DNA of 64,000 bases from Flavobacteriales bacterium (GCA_016713865.1 JADJOG010000050.1:62001-126000), one strand, 5' to 3'; shown: positions 53,988-62,351, counted from the first letter of the stretch. Program-made: numbers and translations. Notes: generated by a model from the letters alone, not told the origin.

Positions 53988-54380
53988 ATGCCCAGCAAGC
54001 GGTTCCATATCGACCGCACCGAGACCTCTCCGCAAATCGACCTGGACCTTGATCAGGGCGTGCTCGAATTCGTGGGCCGGTCGTTGCCGAGCAATTCAGA
54101 GAACTTTTACTCGCGCGTGTACCGTTGGCTCGATGAGTACCTCCAGGAGCCGAAGGGGCAGACTACCGTGAATATGCGCCTTGACTATTTAGACACTAGT
54201 TCGAGCAAGCACCTTTACAACATCTTCCAACGTCTGAATGCCGTGAATGAGCGCGGACAGCAAGTGCAGGTGAATTGGCACTACGAGGCTGGCGATGAGG
54301 AGATGGCCGAGACCGGCAAGGACTACGAGAGCCTGTTCCGCATGGACTTCCGCTTCGTCGAGGTGGAAGAGCTGTTCTGA
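53988..54380 (+). CDS. SiaC-family (DUF1987) regulatory phosphoprotein, paralogue 1
   Basis: About 130 residues from the ATG at 53988 (ATGs at 53979 and 53931 are alternatives). The family pattern is clear: FHIDRTETSPQIDLDLDQGV, LEFVGRSLPSNSENFYSRVY, the phospho-site segment LDYLDTSSSKHLYNIFQRL and WHYEAGDEEMAETGKDYESL. In Pseudomonas aeruginosa, SiaC is switched by phosphorylation at a Thr in the equivalent strand-loop and activates the diguanylate cyclase SiaD. Whether this copy has such a partner is unknown; none is visible here. A second SiaC-like gene is at 57384. Confidence 0.87.
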   Translation: MPSKRFHIDRTETSPQIDLDLDQGVLEFVGRSLPSNSENFYSRVYRWLDEYLQEPKGQTTVNMRLDYLDTSSSKHLYNIFQRLNAVNERGQQVQVNWHYEAGDEEMAETGKDYESLFRMDFRFVEVEELF

Positions 54381-54575
54381 ACACCTCATCGGATTCAATT
54401 CAACTTTCGATAAAGGCGCGACTGACTCTTTGGTCGTGTTTTCGGCTGCATTACGGAATTTTCGTCATCGCGCGTCTGCATCAGAGCGACAGAATGTCGC
54501 GGTCTGCTCCATCGGCATCCACATTGACCGATGCGAGGCATGAGCCACTGCAACACCCCAAAACACAAGCACGCC

Positions 54576-55016
54576 ATGATGATCGCGAAGTACCGTCCCT
54601 CTGGAATGATGCACCCCTTCAATGGCCTGGTGAGTGAAATCCTCGGCCACGATATCGGCCAAGTGCTCGGCCACGACAGCGCCGAGCGCCAACTGCCGGC
54701 AGTGAACATCATCGAGCAGGCCGACGCCTATTTGCTCCAGTTGGTCGCAACCGGGTTCAGCAAAGGAGACCTGAAGCTGAAGATCGAATCCGAAACGCTC
54801 ACCATCTCCGGTGAACGGGAGAAGTTCGAATTGAAGGAGAATGAGCGCTTCACCCGGCGTGAATTCAACGCTGGATCTTTCGCCCGCAGTTTCCGTTTGC
54901 CCGAATCAGTGAGCGTAGACGGAATCTCGGCTGAGTTGCTGAACGGCATCCTTCAGGTTCGTATTCCGAAATCTGATGCGGCCAGCCCGAAAGGACGTGA
55001 AATCAGCATCGGTTGA
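54576..55016 (+). CDS. Small heat-shock protein (Hsp20 / alpha-crystallin family)
   Basis: About 146 residues from the ATG at 54576. The alpha-crystallin domain includes LPAVNIIEQADAYLLQLVAT, GFSKGDLKLKIESETLTISG and FTRREFNAGSFARSFRLPES; the C-terminal anchoring motif is a VRIPKS form. An N-terminal Met-rich, Gly-rich arm (MMHPFNGLVSEILGHDIG) precedes it. An ATP-independent holdase chaperone. It follows SiaC paralogue 1 by about 195 bp and ends at a strong terminator hairpin. Confidence 0.94.
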   Translation: MMIAKYRPSGMMHPFNGLVSEILGHDIGQVLGHDSAERQLPAVNIIEQADAYLLQLVATGFSKGDLKLKIESETLTISGEREKFELKENERFTRREFNAGSFARSFRLPESVSVDGISAELLNGILQVRIPKSDAASPKGREISIG

Positions 55017-55028
55017 AGCCAGATGCCG

Positions 55029-55067
55029 CAAGAACGAAGGCCCCGTGTTCGGGGCCTTTGTTCTTGC
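55029..55067 (+). terminator. Strong terminator hairpin after the Hsp20 gene
   Basis: CAAGAACGAAGGCCCCG-tgtt-CGGGGCCTTTGTTCTTG forms a stem of about 17 bp (one unpaired base on each side) within 15 bp of the hsp20 stop, with a T-rich right arm. Confidence 0.85.
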
Positions 55068-55116
55068 AACCCCTGTGAGGAATTCAGCGTAAAGCATCAA
55101 TCAATTGCAGTCCAGC

Positions 55117-55320
55117 ATGAAACGGGTACCTGTAACCTACTATCAAGAAGTGCTCGACAAGATCAGCCACGCCGATCGAGCCACGTTCCGAAAGGAACTA
55201 CGGAAGGCATTCAGGCGATTGCTTCCGGAAGAGCGGGAGGAGCTGAAGCAATGGTTCCGATCATCCTGCGTTTGCAGGCCCGCGCTCCATGCGGAGCTGC
55301 AGCGCACAAGCGCTAGTTGA
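55117..55320 (+). CDS. Small basic protein of unknown function
   Basis: 67 residues, strongly helical and basic: KRVPVTYYQEVLDKISHADR, ATFRKELRKAFRRLLPEERE, then ELKQWFRSSCVCRPALHAEL. Two closely spaced cysteines (SSCVC) lie near the end. No family recognised. It follows the Hsp20 terminator and overlaps the convergent membrane protein gene by 8 bp. Confidence 0.5.
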   Translation: MKRVPVTYYQEVLDKISHADRATFRKELRKAFRRLLPEEREELKQWFRSSCVCRPALHAELQRTSAS

Positions 55321-56032
55321 AGTAACGGCTGTTCCAGGATTCCTTGCTGAACTGGCCGAAGAAGGCGAACCATCCGAACAGGGTGAACCCGCTCAGTACC
55401 ATCGATATCCAGAAAAGGAAAAAAGCGCGGCTGCCGTTCATGAGAGGCATGTCCACATCGCCAAGCAGCGATTCAGGCAACGTGATTGTTAGAAGGATGG
55501 CGGCCATCAGGATCGTGGCCGCCAGATGCAACGGTTTCCTAACCGGCCAAAAGGCAATGGAACGCATCCAACTCAGATCGTTGCCCCACTTCGAAACCAA
55601 GTAATACCGCCCTTCGCCGAGCGGAAGGAAAAGCAGCGGGTCCACTTCGCTGTCGCAAAGCTTGAATTGGGCCGATGGAGCCATCAGGCAATAGCTCGAT
55701 ACAGGTTGGCCAAATCGCGCTTCAAGCCTCCTGATGGCCAGAACCGCGCTTCCAGGAATGGCGCCTTTGAAATAGCAGCCAGCGAGGAATCGGAGCCGGT
55801 ACTTGATGCAAAGCGCTTCGATGGACTCGATGGAATACACGCGCCACGGCTCCGGTTCGTTCAAAGGCACAGGCTCGTGCCCCTTTGAAGTGCGCACCGC
55901 ATGGCGTACTTGGTCGTCCTTGCGTTGTTCGTCGGCCAGCATTTCATGCACCTCGTGCAGGAAATCGGCCTGACCTTGGAGCACTTGCTCCAATCGCTCA
56001 CGTTCTGTCTTCGCGCTCATGGGAACATTCAA
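55313..56032 (-). CDS. Membrane protein of unknown function with two C-terminal helices
   Basis: 239 residues (an internal ATG at 56020 is also possible). A helical N-terminus (ERERLEQVLQGQADFLHEVH) and a soluble domain (WRVYSIESIEALCIKYRLRF; GEGRYYLVSKWGNDLSWMRS) precede two membrane helices (LHLAATILMAAILLTITLPE; FFLFWISMVLSGFTLFGWFA). No signal peptide, so the large N-terminal domain is probably cytoplasmic. No known family. Unusual for its position beside stress genes. Confidence 0.7.
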   Translation of the reverse strand: MNVPMSAKTERERLEQVLQGQADFLHEVHEMLADEQRKDDQVRHAVRTSKGHEPVPLNEPEPWRVYSIESIEALCIKYRLRFLAGCYFKGAIPGSAVLAIRRLEARFGQPVSSYCLMAPSAQFKLCDSEVDPLLFLPLGEGRYYLVSKWGNDLSWMRSIAFWPVRKPLHLAATILMAAILLTITLPESLLGDVDMPLMNGSRAFFLFWISMVLSGFTLFGWFAFFGQFSKESWNSRYFN

Positions 56033-56075
56033 TCACGTGAGCAACGCTGAACCCATGCGATCCGTTCACTGTGCA

Positions 56076-56456
56076 TCACATGCCTTCCTCTGCCTCAGGA
56101 AGCTGAGCCGGCTCCTCCTCCTCTGAAGCCTCGGCCAATCGGACATGTTCCGGAGCGTCAGCCGCAACAGATGAGCGTACGGTACGGTTCGGTGGAAGCA
56201 CTGCGCACTGGGCATTCACCTCGATCGGGTTCCGGAACGATCCTTTCTCCACCACCACGTTCCAGACCGCTTCGAACGGCACCACGAAACGGACCGGGGA
56301 TTCCTCGAAAAGTCCACCGTAGTAAGTGTAGGTCTTGCCGAGCTTGTAGTTCTTGTAATCGCGGCCTGTCATGAATCTCACCTTGGTGGCCACATCGATG
56401 TGTACCTCGATGATCTCCTTCTTCTTGAGTTCGAAGGTCTTGTGCAGGAATTTCAT
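56076..56456 (-). CDS. DUF1883 domain protein
   Basis: 126 residues. The N-terminal 80 residues match DUF1883: MKFLHKTFELKKKEIIEVHI, YKNYKLGKTYTYYGGLFEES, PVRFVVPFEAVWNVVVEKGS. An acidic tail (EASEEEEPAQLPEAEEGM) follows. DUF1883 proteins are small beta domains sometimes joined to TIR domains or found with stress genes; the role is not established. Transcribed with the tandem Usp gene just upstream (37 bp). Confidence 0.85.
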   Translation of the reverse strand: MKFLHKTFELKKKEIIEVHIDVATKVRFMTGRDYKNYKLGKTYTYYGGLFEESPVRFVVPFEAVWNVVVEKGSFRNPIEVNAQCAVLPPNRTVRSSVAADAPEHVRLAEASEEEEPAQLPEAEEGM

Positions 56457-56493
56457 GTCGCTTGCGGTTTCGGGGCTAAGATAGGAGGGCCTT

Positions 56494-57294
56494 CTAGAGC
56501 TTCACGCTGAGGATCGGGAAGTTGGTGTGGTTCACGATGTCTTCGGTAAGGCTGCCATTCACGACTTGGAAGAAGCCTTTTCGGCCGTGGGTGGCCATGG
56601 CGATCATGTCCGCATCGATGCCGCGCGCGAAATTGAGGATGCCCTCCTCGATGCTGAGGTCGTTGTATACCGTCGCCGTGAATTTCCTCAGCTCGTGGCG
56701 TTCGAGGAAGGCATCGATAGCCTGATGGCTCTCCTCGCTGCGCTCGAAGGACTTGGGGGTGTTCACCTTCAACAAGTGCACTTTCGGGTCCCAGATCTCC
56801 AGTATGGGCCTGAAGGATTCGAACTTCTCCACATCGACCGCTGTGAAGTTCGACGCGTATACGATATCGTCGACGCGCATATCCTCGATCCGGTGCTTGA
56901 TCACGAGTACGGGCATGGGTGCCGAGCGCACGATCCGTTGCGTGTTGGAACCAACGATGCCACGCAATCCATTCGCGCCGTGCGAGCCCATCACGATAAG
57001 GTCCGCTTGGGCGATTCGCTCGTTGCGGAACATCTCCGTGAGGCCGAGCTGGCGCAGCATGAATCGCTTCATCTCGAGACCTTGCATGAAAGGCAGCTCC
57101 GGTACACGATCGAGCTTCGCCTCGAGATCCTCGCGCAACCGCTGATTCTCCGGATGGAAATCGGTCATCTGCTCATACACATGAACCACGTCGATGCAGG
57201 CTCCAGTGCGCTGCGCGATTGAAGCGGCCACACGGAGCGCGTCTGTGGCGCAATCGGAGAAGTCGTACGGAACAACAATGGTCCTGACGCTCAT
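56494..57294 (-). CDS. Tandem-domain universal stress protein
   Basis: About 266 residues from the ATG at 57294; the longer frame upstream is not supported. Two Usp domains in tandem: the first begins MSVRTIVVPYDFSDCATDAL and ends with ADLIVMGSHGANGLRGIVGS, keeping the ATP-binding G-2x-G-9x-G(S/T) motif; the second begins near DDIVYASNFTAVDVEKFESF and ends DADMIAMATHGRKGFFQVVN. Probably a nucleotide-binding stress or persistence protein. Divergent from SiaC paralogue 2. Confidence 0.93.
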   Translation of the reverse strand: MSVRTIVVPYDFSDCATDALRVAASIAQRTGACIDVVHVYEQMTDFHPENQRLREDLEAKLDRVPELPFMQGLEMKRFMLRQLGLTEMFRNERIAQADLIVMGSHGANGLRGIVGSNTQRIVRSAPMPVLVIKHRIEDMRVDDIVYASNFTAVDVEKFESFRPILEIWDPKVHLLKVNTPKSFERSEESHQAIDAFLERHELRKFTATVYNDLSIEEGILNFARGIDADMIAMATHGRKGFFQVVNGSLTEDIVNHTNFPILSVKL

Positions 57295-57383
57295 GGCTCG
57301 TTCGGGTTGGTTTGGCCGGAGAAAGATAAACGCTCCGTCCGTTGTTGCTCCACCATCGGACCAGCCGTCTAAATTGCGCGGCC

Positions 57384-57779
57384 ATGGCGAACGCCCCTCT
57401 CCCTTTCCGGCTGGATGGCACACCGAAAACTCCGCACATGGAACTGCGCGGCGATAGCGGGACCCTGACCATTGCCGGATGCTCCATTCCGGAGAACGCT
57501 GACCGGGTCTTCCAACCCTTGCATGAGGCAATTGAACGTTACGCCGCTGCACCTGCAGCCAAAACGGTTGTGCGAATCGCGCTCACCTACTTCAATTCAA
57601 GCTCGGCAAAGTGCTTACTGGACGTGCTCAAGCGATTCGAAGACCTGCATGCGGCGGGGGCAACCAAAGTCACCCTCGAATGGGTGCATGGCCCGGACGA
57701 TCTGGACATGAAGGAAGCCGGAGTCGATTATCGCAGCCTGCTCGAATTCCCCGTGAAACTCGTCGAGGATATCCTCTAG
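57384..57779 (+). CDS. SiaC-family (DUF1987) regulatory phosphoprotein, paralogue 2
   Basis: About 131 residues from the ATG at 57384. Family features: LRGDSGTLTIAGCSIPENAD, ALTYFNSSSAKCLLDVLKRF (the phospho-site loop, here NSSS) and the end YRSLLEFPVKLVEDIL. The match to paralogue 1 covers the whole length; the classic SIPENA motif is kept here but diverged in paralogue 1 (SLPSNSEN). Overlaps the convergent gene at 57776 by 4 bp. Confidence 0.86.
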   Translation: MANAPLPFRLDGTPKTPHMELRGDSGTLTIAGCSIPENADRVFQPLHEAIERYAAAPAAKTVVRIALTYFNSSSAKCLLDVLKRFEDLHAAGATKVTLEWVHGPDDLDMKEAGVDYRSLLEFPVKLVEDIL

Positions 57780-58522
57780 CGGTTGGGGAACGCCTCCATC
57801 CACTCACGCTCGCTGATGGTAATGCCATCGCGGAAGTGGATTACCTGCCCCCAAGGATGCGTCACTTTGCGATAGATGGTGAGCACTCCTTGGCGCACGA
57901 ACCGGTGCTCCAACACTACCGCACGGCCTTCGATGAACGAGCGCTCTTCTAGACCATCCGTCAAGTGCTCTTCAGTTCCGGCTGAGACACCCCTTTCAAT
58001 CGGAACCGCATGCGTACGATTCGTGCCATGCGCCTGCTTTGATTCGGGATTCGCTGGAGTCGGATCCCTTGGCTTTGGCGGAACCGCCCCCTTGCTCTCA
58101 TTCGGCACCGGCAGATCTTCTTGAACGACAATCGCTGGCTCAACAACTCGCTCGACCATTGGCGGTGCAGGCGGTGCAGGCTGCTCGGGCTGCTTTTGTC
58201 CTTCTTGCTGCTTTGATAGATGAGCCTGGAGGTCTTGGATCTTGACTTTCGGATACACGTTCAAGGGCCTCAGCTTGCGAGCCTCCTGGTACTTTGCCAA
58301 GGCCTCCTCGAAGCGCTGTCCTTGGAAAAGGGCGTCAGCCTCACCCATCACCGCATTGAAGGCGATGTCGTTCCGCGCATCTTCCTGCTCCTTCTTCGCT
58401 ATGCGATTCCGCTCTTTCGCGTTGAGGCCGGCGAACTCTGGTGTCAGGCTGCTATCGGTCTGCGCAAACAATCCGGCCGAAATGGCAAGACCCAGGAGTG
58501 CTGTGAAAAGGCGAACCCTCAT
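57776..58522 (-). CDS. Secreted protein with TPR-like N-terminus and the same C-terminal domain as 51272-52528
   Basis: 248 residues, signal peptide MRVRLFTALLGLAISAGLFA. A helical, TPR-like segment (EADALFQGQRFEEALAKYQE; ARKLRPLNVYPKVKIQDLQA), a Pro/Gln-rich linker, then the C-terminal domain RAVVLEHRFVRQGVLTIYRK plus THPWGQVIHFRDGITISERE, aligning with VVRIETDGRVAEYRRVFHKW of the coiled-coil protein 5 kb upstream. Both proteins share the order signal peptide, spacer, Pro-rich linker, C-terminal domain. Function unknown; probably periplasmic. Confidence 0.8.
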   Translation of the reverse strand: MRVRLFTALLGLAISAGLFAQTDSSLTPEFAGLNAKERNRIAKKEQEDARNDIAFNAVMGEADALFQGQRFEEALAKYQEARKLRPLNVYPKVKIQDLQAHLSKQQEGQKQPEQPAPPAPPMVERVVEPAIVVQEDLPVPNESKGAVPPKPRDPTPANPESKQAHGTNRTHAVPIERGVSAGTEEHLTDGLEERSFIEGRAVVLEHRFVRQGVLTIYRKVTHPWGQVIHFRDGITISEREWMEAFPNR

Positions 58523-58531
58523 TCTCGATGG

Positions 58532-58539
58532 CGAAACTA
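58532..58539 (-). promoter_or_regulatory. -7-like promoter element (TAGTTTCG)
   Basis: Minus-strand TAGTTTCG is 9 bp upstream of the ATG at 58522 and matches the recurring TAnnTT(T/C)G motif. Confidence 0.35.
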
Positions 58540-58717
58540 CCCCTGCTTGACGGCTGCGGTTCTATTGAAGCAGCCGGGTTTCAGCAATGCCCGGTTGATA
58601 CGGCTGCATTGGGCATGCGGTTCCTATGAGGCAGAACGCTGCCGAATACCTTTGGCCCCAAACGCACGATACTGGCCTCTTGATTCGTTGAAAACCAGGG
58701 CAAACGTCCCCAATACC

Positions 58718-59545
58718 ATGCGACACTTGGCTGCCGCGATCATGTTGGCTGGCCTGATGGCTTGCCAAACGGACCCTAAACAGTCACCCGAATACGCTCA
58801 GCTCAGCGAGGACGCAGAGCGTGCCAACGCCAAGGTCTCTGAACGCGACTCAACGCTGAACATGCTGTTCGGCACAATGAACCGCATCAACGAGAACCTG
58901 CGCACCATACGCGCCAAGCAAGGGCAGATGCTGGACCCCGAAAATGGCGCGGAAGGCCCCGACATGGAGCAGCGGATGATGGGGCACTTGACGAGCATCG
59001 ACGGACTGCTCTCGGAGAACAAGGATTTGATCGCCCGGCTGCGCAAGCAGGCCAAGGCCTCTGCCGCCACCGTTTCGGAATTGGAAAAGACCATTGCTGG
59101 TCTGGAACAAGGCATCCAAGAGAAGGATGTCGAGATTGCCGGATTGAAGGAGCAGCTGGCAAGCACCAACAGCAGCTTGGCAACGCTTATCGAGATGTAC
59201 AGGGACAAGAGTCAATTGAGCGACATGCAGCGCATGGACCTGAACACCGCATATTACGCCATCGGAACGAACAAAGAACTGCGCGCGAATGGCGTGCTGG
59301 CCAAGGAAGGCGGCGTCATCGGCATCGGTTCGGTGAACAAGCTGAACACGGACAACCTGCCGAAGGACTACTTCACCCGCATCGATATCACGCGCACCAT
59401 GGAGATACCGCTTGCGGCCAAGAAAGCCAAGCTCGCCACCACACACCCTGCAGGCAGTTATCGAATCGAAGGCGATAAGCTGGCGATCACCGACCCCAAT
59501 CAGTTCTGGAGCGTGAGCAAGTATCTGGTTGTGGTGGTTGAATGA
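58718..59545 (+). CDS. Coiled-coil lipoprotein of unknown function
   Basis: About 275 residues from the ATG at 58718. Lipoprotein signal AAIMLAGLMACQTD (lipobox Cys at 16). Residues 25-165 form a long coiled coil (YAQLSEDAERANAKVSERDS; LIARLRKQAKASAATVSELE; GLEQGIQEKDVEIAGLKEQL). The C-terminal 100 residues are a globular domain (LNTAYYAIGTNKELRANGVL; IPLAAKKAKLATTHPAGSYR; FWSVSKYLVVVVE). Resembles a widespread Bacteroidota family of unknown role. Confidence 0.82.
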   Translation: MRHLAAAIMLAGLMACQTDPKQSPEYAQLSEDAERANAKVSERDSTLNMLFGTMNRINENLRTIRAKQGQMLDPENGAEGPDMEQRMMGHLTSIDGLLSENKDLIARLRKQAKASAATVSELEKTIAGLEQGIQEKDVEIAGLKEQLASTNSSLATLIEMYRDKSQLSDMQRMDLNTAYYAIGTNKELRANGVLAKEGGVIGIGSVNKLNTDNLPKDYFTRIDITRTMEIPLAAKKAKLATTHPAGSYRIEGDKLAITDPNQFWSVSKYLVVVVE

Positions 59546-59630
59546 TCCGCGGCAAGTAGCGCATCGCACGCGCGGCAACATGCCGGAGGCCACCTTGAGC
59601 CAAGGGCGAAGCGGCCGATGTGATCACGGG

Positions 59631-59638
59631 TACCTTCG
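59631..59638 (+). promoter_or_regulatory. -7-like promoter element (TACCTTCG)
   Basis: TACCTTCG starts 12 bp upstream of the ATG at 59643. Confidence 0.35.
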
Positions 59639-59642
59639 CACG

Positions 59643-60049
59643 ATGCGCCTGCAATACCCGGCTAAGGTCCTGCTCGCTTGGGGCGAAGCCATCAGCGGCA
59701 ATGCCGCCTTGCGCGATTGGCTGACCACCAACGGATATCCAGAGCTAGGCATATTCACCTTCGCGCTGCGGAATAAGGCCGATGCGCGCAAGTGGCTGAT
59801 GGAGAACGATCACCCGCACTTGATGGCGCTGATCAATGGATCGAGGGCAAGCAGGAGGCCCTGGATTGGCTCGAACGCAATGGCATGAATGTCTTGAAAC
59901 AGGTGGCCCTCGCTGCCGACAGCGACAGTGACGCGTTCAATTGGCTTCTGGCCAACGGACACCGCGACCTGGCCATGCTGAGCCACAAGATGCACGCCGT
60001 GAAACAAACGATTGAAGACGATAACAACGACCCGCACAAGTACAAGTGA
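59643..60049 (+). CDS. Helical-repeat protein of unknown function (one frameshift)
   Basis: Two overlapping frames give one protein of about 135 residues: MRLQYPAKVLLAWGEAISGN to HLMALIN (59643 to about 59840), then IEGKQEALDWLERNGMNVLK to NDPHKYK (about 59842-60049). Adding one T at about 59838 restores LMALINWIEGKQ. The protein is built from short repeats ending in a Trp-Leu and Asn-Gly turn (RDWLTTNGYPEL; RKWLMENDHPHL; LDWLERNGMNVL; FNWLLANGHRDL), i.e. four or five ankyrin-like or HEAT-like helical pairs. It looks like a conserved Bacteroidota family of unknown role. Cytoplasmic. Confidence 0.75.
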
Positions 60050-60051
60050 AC

Positions 60052-60621
60052 TCAGCGTGTTCGCCTTCGCCAATGACGGACCAAGCGATCGATCAATACC
60101 AGATCAAAGGCCGCATGAGCGATCATTGGCGCAACCAAGCCGTGCTCGCGCGCGTGCCAGCCGAATAGCAGCATGATGCCTGTGATCAGCAAGCCATAGG
60201 TGAGCAATCGTCGGTCTCGCGGATCCAGATACCCGTGCAGCGCGACGAAGAGCATGGCCGTCAGCGGGATCCCTAGCCAGTGCTGAAGCGCCCCGCGGAA
60301 GAGCAACTCCTCTCCTATTCCCGCACAAACAGACCCAAGGATCTGAACCGGTTTCCCCGGCATCAATGGGCCTATGATATCCGCATAACGATCAAGCAGC
60401 GGCTCCATCCAGCGCGATGCGACCACCGCCCAGGCGAGCATTGCCATGATGACACCGGAGAACAGCCCAATAACGGCTTGCTCAATGAAATCGCCTTTGC
60501 CAAGAACCGCGACTCCCAACGGCCTGTCCTGCAAGAACTTCATCAGGCAAAGTCCGCCACCGCCCATGACCGCTAAGGTGGCCAATGAGAGCAGTACCGC
60601 AAACCGAGGCGCGCACTGCAT
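60052..60621 (-). CDS. CPBP-family intramembrane metalloprotease
   Basis: 189 residues with about five membrane helices. The CPBP (CAAX protease/bacteriocin-processing) motifs are present: EELLFRGALQ (EExxxR), FVALHG (FxxxH) and MIAHAAFDL (HxxxD/N). Expected to cleave a membrane substrate within the bilayer. Convergent with the helical-repeat gene, 2 bp apart. Confidence 0.88.
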   Translation of the reverse strand: MQCAPRFAVLLSLATLAVMGGGGLCLMKFLQDRPLGVAVLGKGDFIEQAVIGLFSGVIMAMLAWAVVASRWMEPLLDRYADIIGPLMPGKPVQILGSVCAGIGEELLFRGALQHWLGIPLTAMLFVALHGYLDPRDRRLLTYGLLITGIMLLFGWHAREHGLVAPMIAHAAFDLVLIDRLVRHWRRRTR

Positions 60622-60664
60622 GCCAGACCTGGTTAGCCTGAGCTGATCAATCGCCTTGGGAGCC

Positions 60665-61681
60665 TTATTCCACGAGCAGTCGCTGCGTTCCGAGGTCTCG
60701 CCCTGTTGCTGACAACAAGCGAAGGGTGTAGCACCCCGGGGCCAAGCTGCTCACATCAACCAACGCCTTGTCCGAGCCAACTCGGCTGCGATGAATGAAT
60801 CGTCCGGCAGCATCGATGAAATCGACAGTAGCGGTGCCTGGTTCTGCCAACGAGATGGCAACCATGCCGTTAGTCGGATTCGGATACGCCACGAACGCCT
60901 CCTGAGCAGCATCATATTCATCGACACCGACGATGAATCCATTGCTCCTGCTATTCGGCGCGGCGCGTTACCCCCCAGCCCCACCGGCCGATCTGCACTG
61001 AATCCTCTTGCATGGCGGGATCGGATATACTGAGGCATCCGCATAGAAGTAGCGCGTATTGCGATCCTGCGCACAATACCGAGAATGGTCTGCTCCGTGG
61101 AAATCGCGGCGCACTTCCAGCGCAGCACATTCCGGATCACCTGCTCTTCGGGCATGCTCAGCGTTCCGAAGCTGTCGCCGATGCCTTGAATGGTGCCCGT
61201 GCGCGTTACCGGACCGAATTGCGTGCCGATCGTAGCGCCTGCGTCGCATCGGTCCAGGCTGTCCCGAAGGTGCATGGCAGCTTCAGTTCGAGTGATCGCG
61301 TCGGTATAACTCACGGGGTTGTTGCCTTCATCGGTGGCGCGCGAACCAACCCGCTTCAGACCGTTCGATGTCACCGCCCAGAACAGGGTATCGGAGCCGC
61401 CATCGGTGCCGATCAGCGGCCGATGGAATCAATGCGCCCGTGGGCGCGCTCGATGCGCTGAACCAGCGACTGGGCCGATTGCCGGTATTGGGCAGAAGCA
61501 TGCCCCAGTATTCGAAGGAGACATTCGCGCCAGTAGGCCCAACATCCTGATAACCATCGCGGGTGAAGAGCGCGAATTCGCTGCCCGGGCCTGGAACATT
61601 CGAGGAGGTGAGCGTGGGTTGGGCGACAGATGCCGCGGCGGCGGCGAAGCCACTCAAGGCGAGGGCATAGCGAGTGATCAT
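60665..61681 (-). CDS. Secreted protein with T9SS type A tail (at least two frame breaks)
   Basis: N-terminal part 61681 to about 61370: signal peptide-like MITRYALALSGFAAAAASVA, then QPTLTSSNVPGPGSEFALFT and NVSFEYWGMLLP, a domain start seen in other Bacteroidota secreted proteins. The middle part is in a second frame (about 61374 to 61030: VTSNGLKRVG-like, DEGNNPVSYTDAITRTEAAM, TGTIQGIGDSFGTLSMPEEQ). The last part is in a third frame (about 60892 to 60665) with a type A tail (AYPNPTNGMVAISLAEPGTA ... GCYTLRLLS). One protein with indels near 61372 and in 60900-61020. The breaks are denser here than in the rest of the window. Confidence 0.72.
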
Positions 61682-61767
61682 TCCGTGATTCGGGTTTGGG
61701 TGCGGAAGGTATGACGCGGGCGAAATGCGATTCGCTGCCCGATGGCCCGCATGCCTTCTCTTTGCGC

Positions 61768-62351
61768 CATGAAATTCAGCGTCAGCTGCGTATCAGCGAG
61801 CTCATCCGGCACCGTCGCACCATTCTGCCGAAAGACTACTCCCGCGCGAGGTGCATCGCGAGATCGTGGAGCGCTTGCTCACCAACGGCACCTGGGCACC
61901 TACTCACGGACTCACCTAACCCTGGCGCTTCCATGTGTTCATGGGCCCGGCCCGCGAACGCTTGTCGGCCTTTCTGGGCGAGACCTACCGCACGACCACG
62001 CCAGCTGAGAAATTCCTTCAGAAGAAATTGATAACGTGACGCAGCGCCCTTGCAGAGCAGCGTGGTCATAGCGCTCGGCATGGCCGCGACCCGAAAGAGA
62101 AGATCAGCGAGCGCGATGAGATGCTCGCCGTAGCCTGCGCTGAGCAGAACATGCACCCGACCGGCGCGGCGTATGGCCCAGGTGCTTTCGGCCACCGGCG
62201 GCCCCATGACCGGAGCCGCGATGCGCGGTTTCCTCGGGCTGGGTGACCGCGATCGGCTCTTGGCCTCTTCTACGTCGGCTATCCCGCTGTGGATTGGCCC
62301 CAAGGCCATCGGCGGCCGCTTGAAAACGTAACCATTTGGCATACGCGATGA
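61768..62351 (+). pseudogene. Nitroreductase-family gene, many frame breaks
   Basis: Reading across frames recovers a nitroreductase (YdjA-like) protein: MKFSVS, SELIRHRRTILPKDYS, REIVERLLTNGTWAPTHGLT, PWRFHVFMGPARERLSAFLG, ETYRTTTPAEKFLQKK, ISERDEMLAVACAEQNMH, a GGPMTGAAMRGFLGLGDRDR-type core and NVTIWHTR before a TGA at 62349-62351. At least five single-base breaks are needed. FMN-dependent reductases of this type use NAD(P)H to reduce nitro or quinone-like compounds. The density of breaks fits poor sequence quality here; a decayed gene is the alternative. Confidence 0.65.

Noticed and set aside
54380..54575. Heat-shock regulatory element before Hsp20
   Set aside because: I looked for a CIRCE-type inverted repeat (TTAGCACTC/GAGTGCTAA) and a clear -33/-7 pair and found neither.
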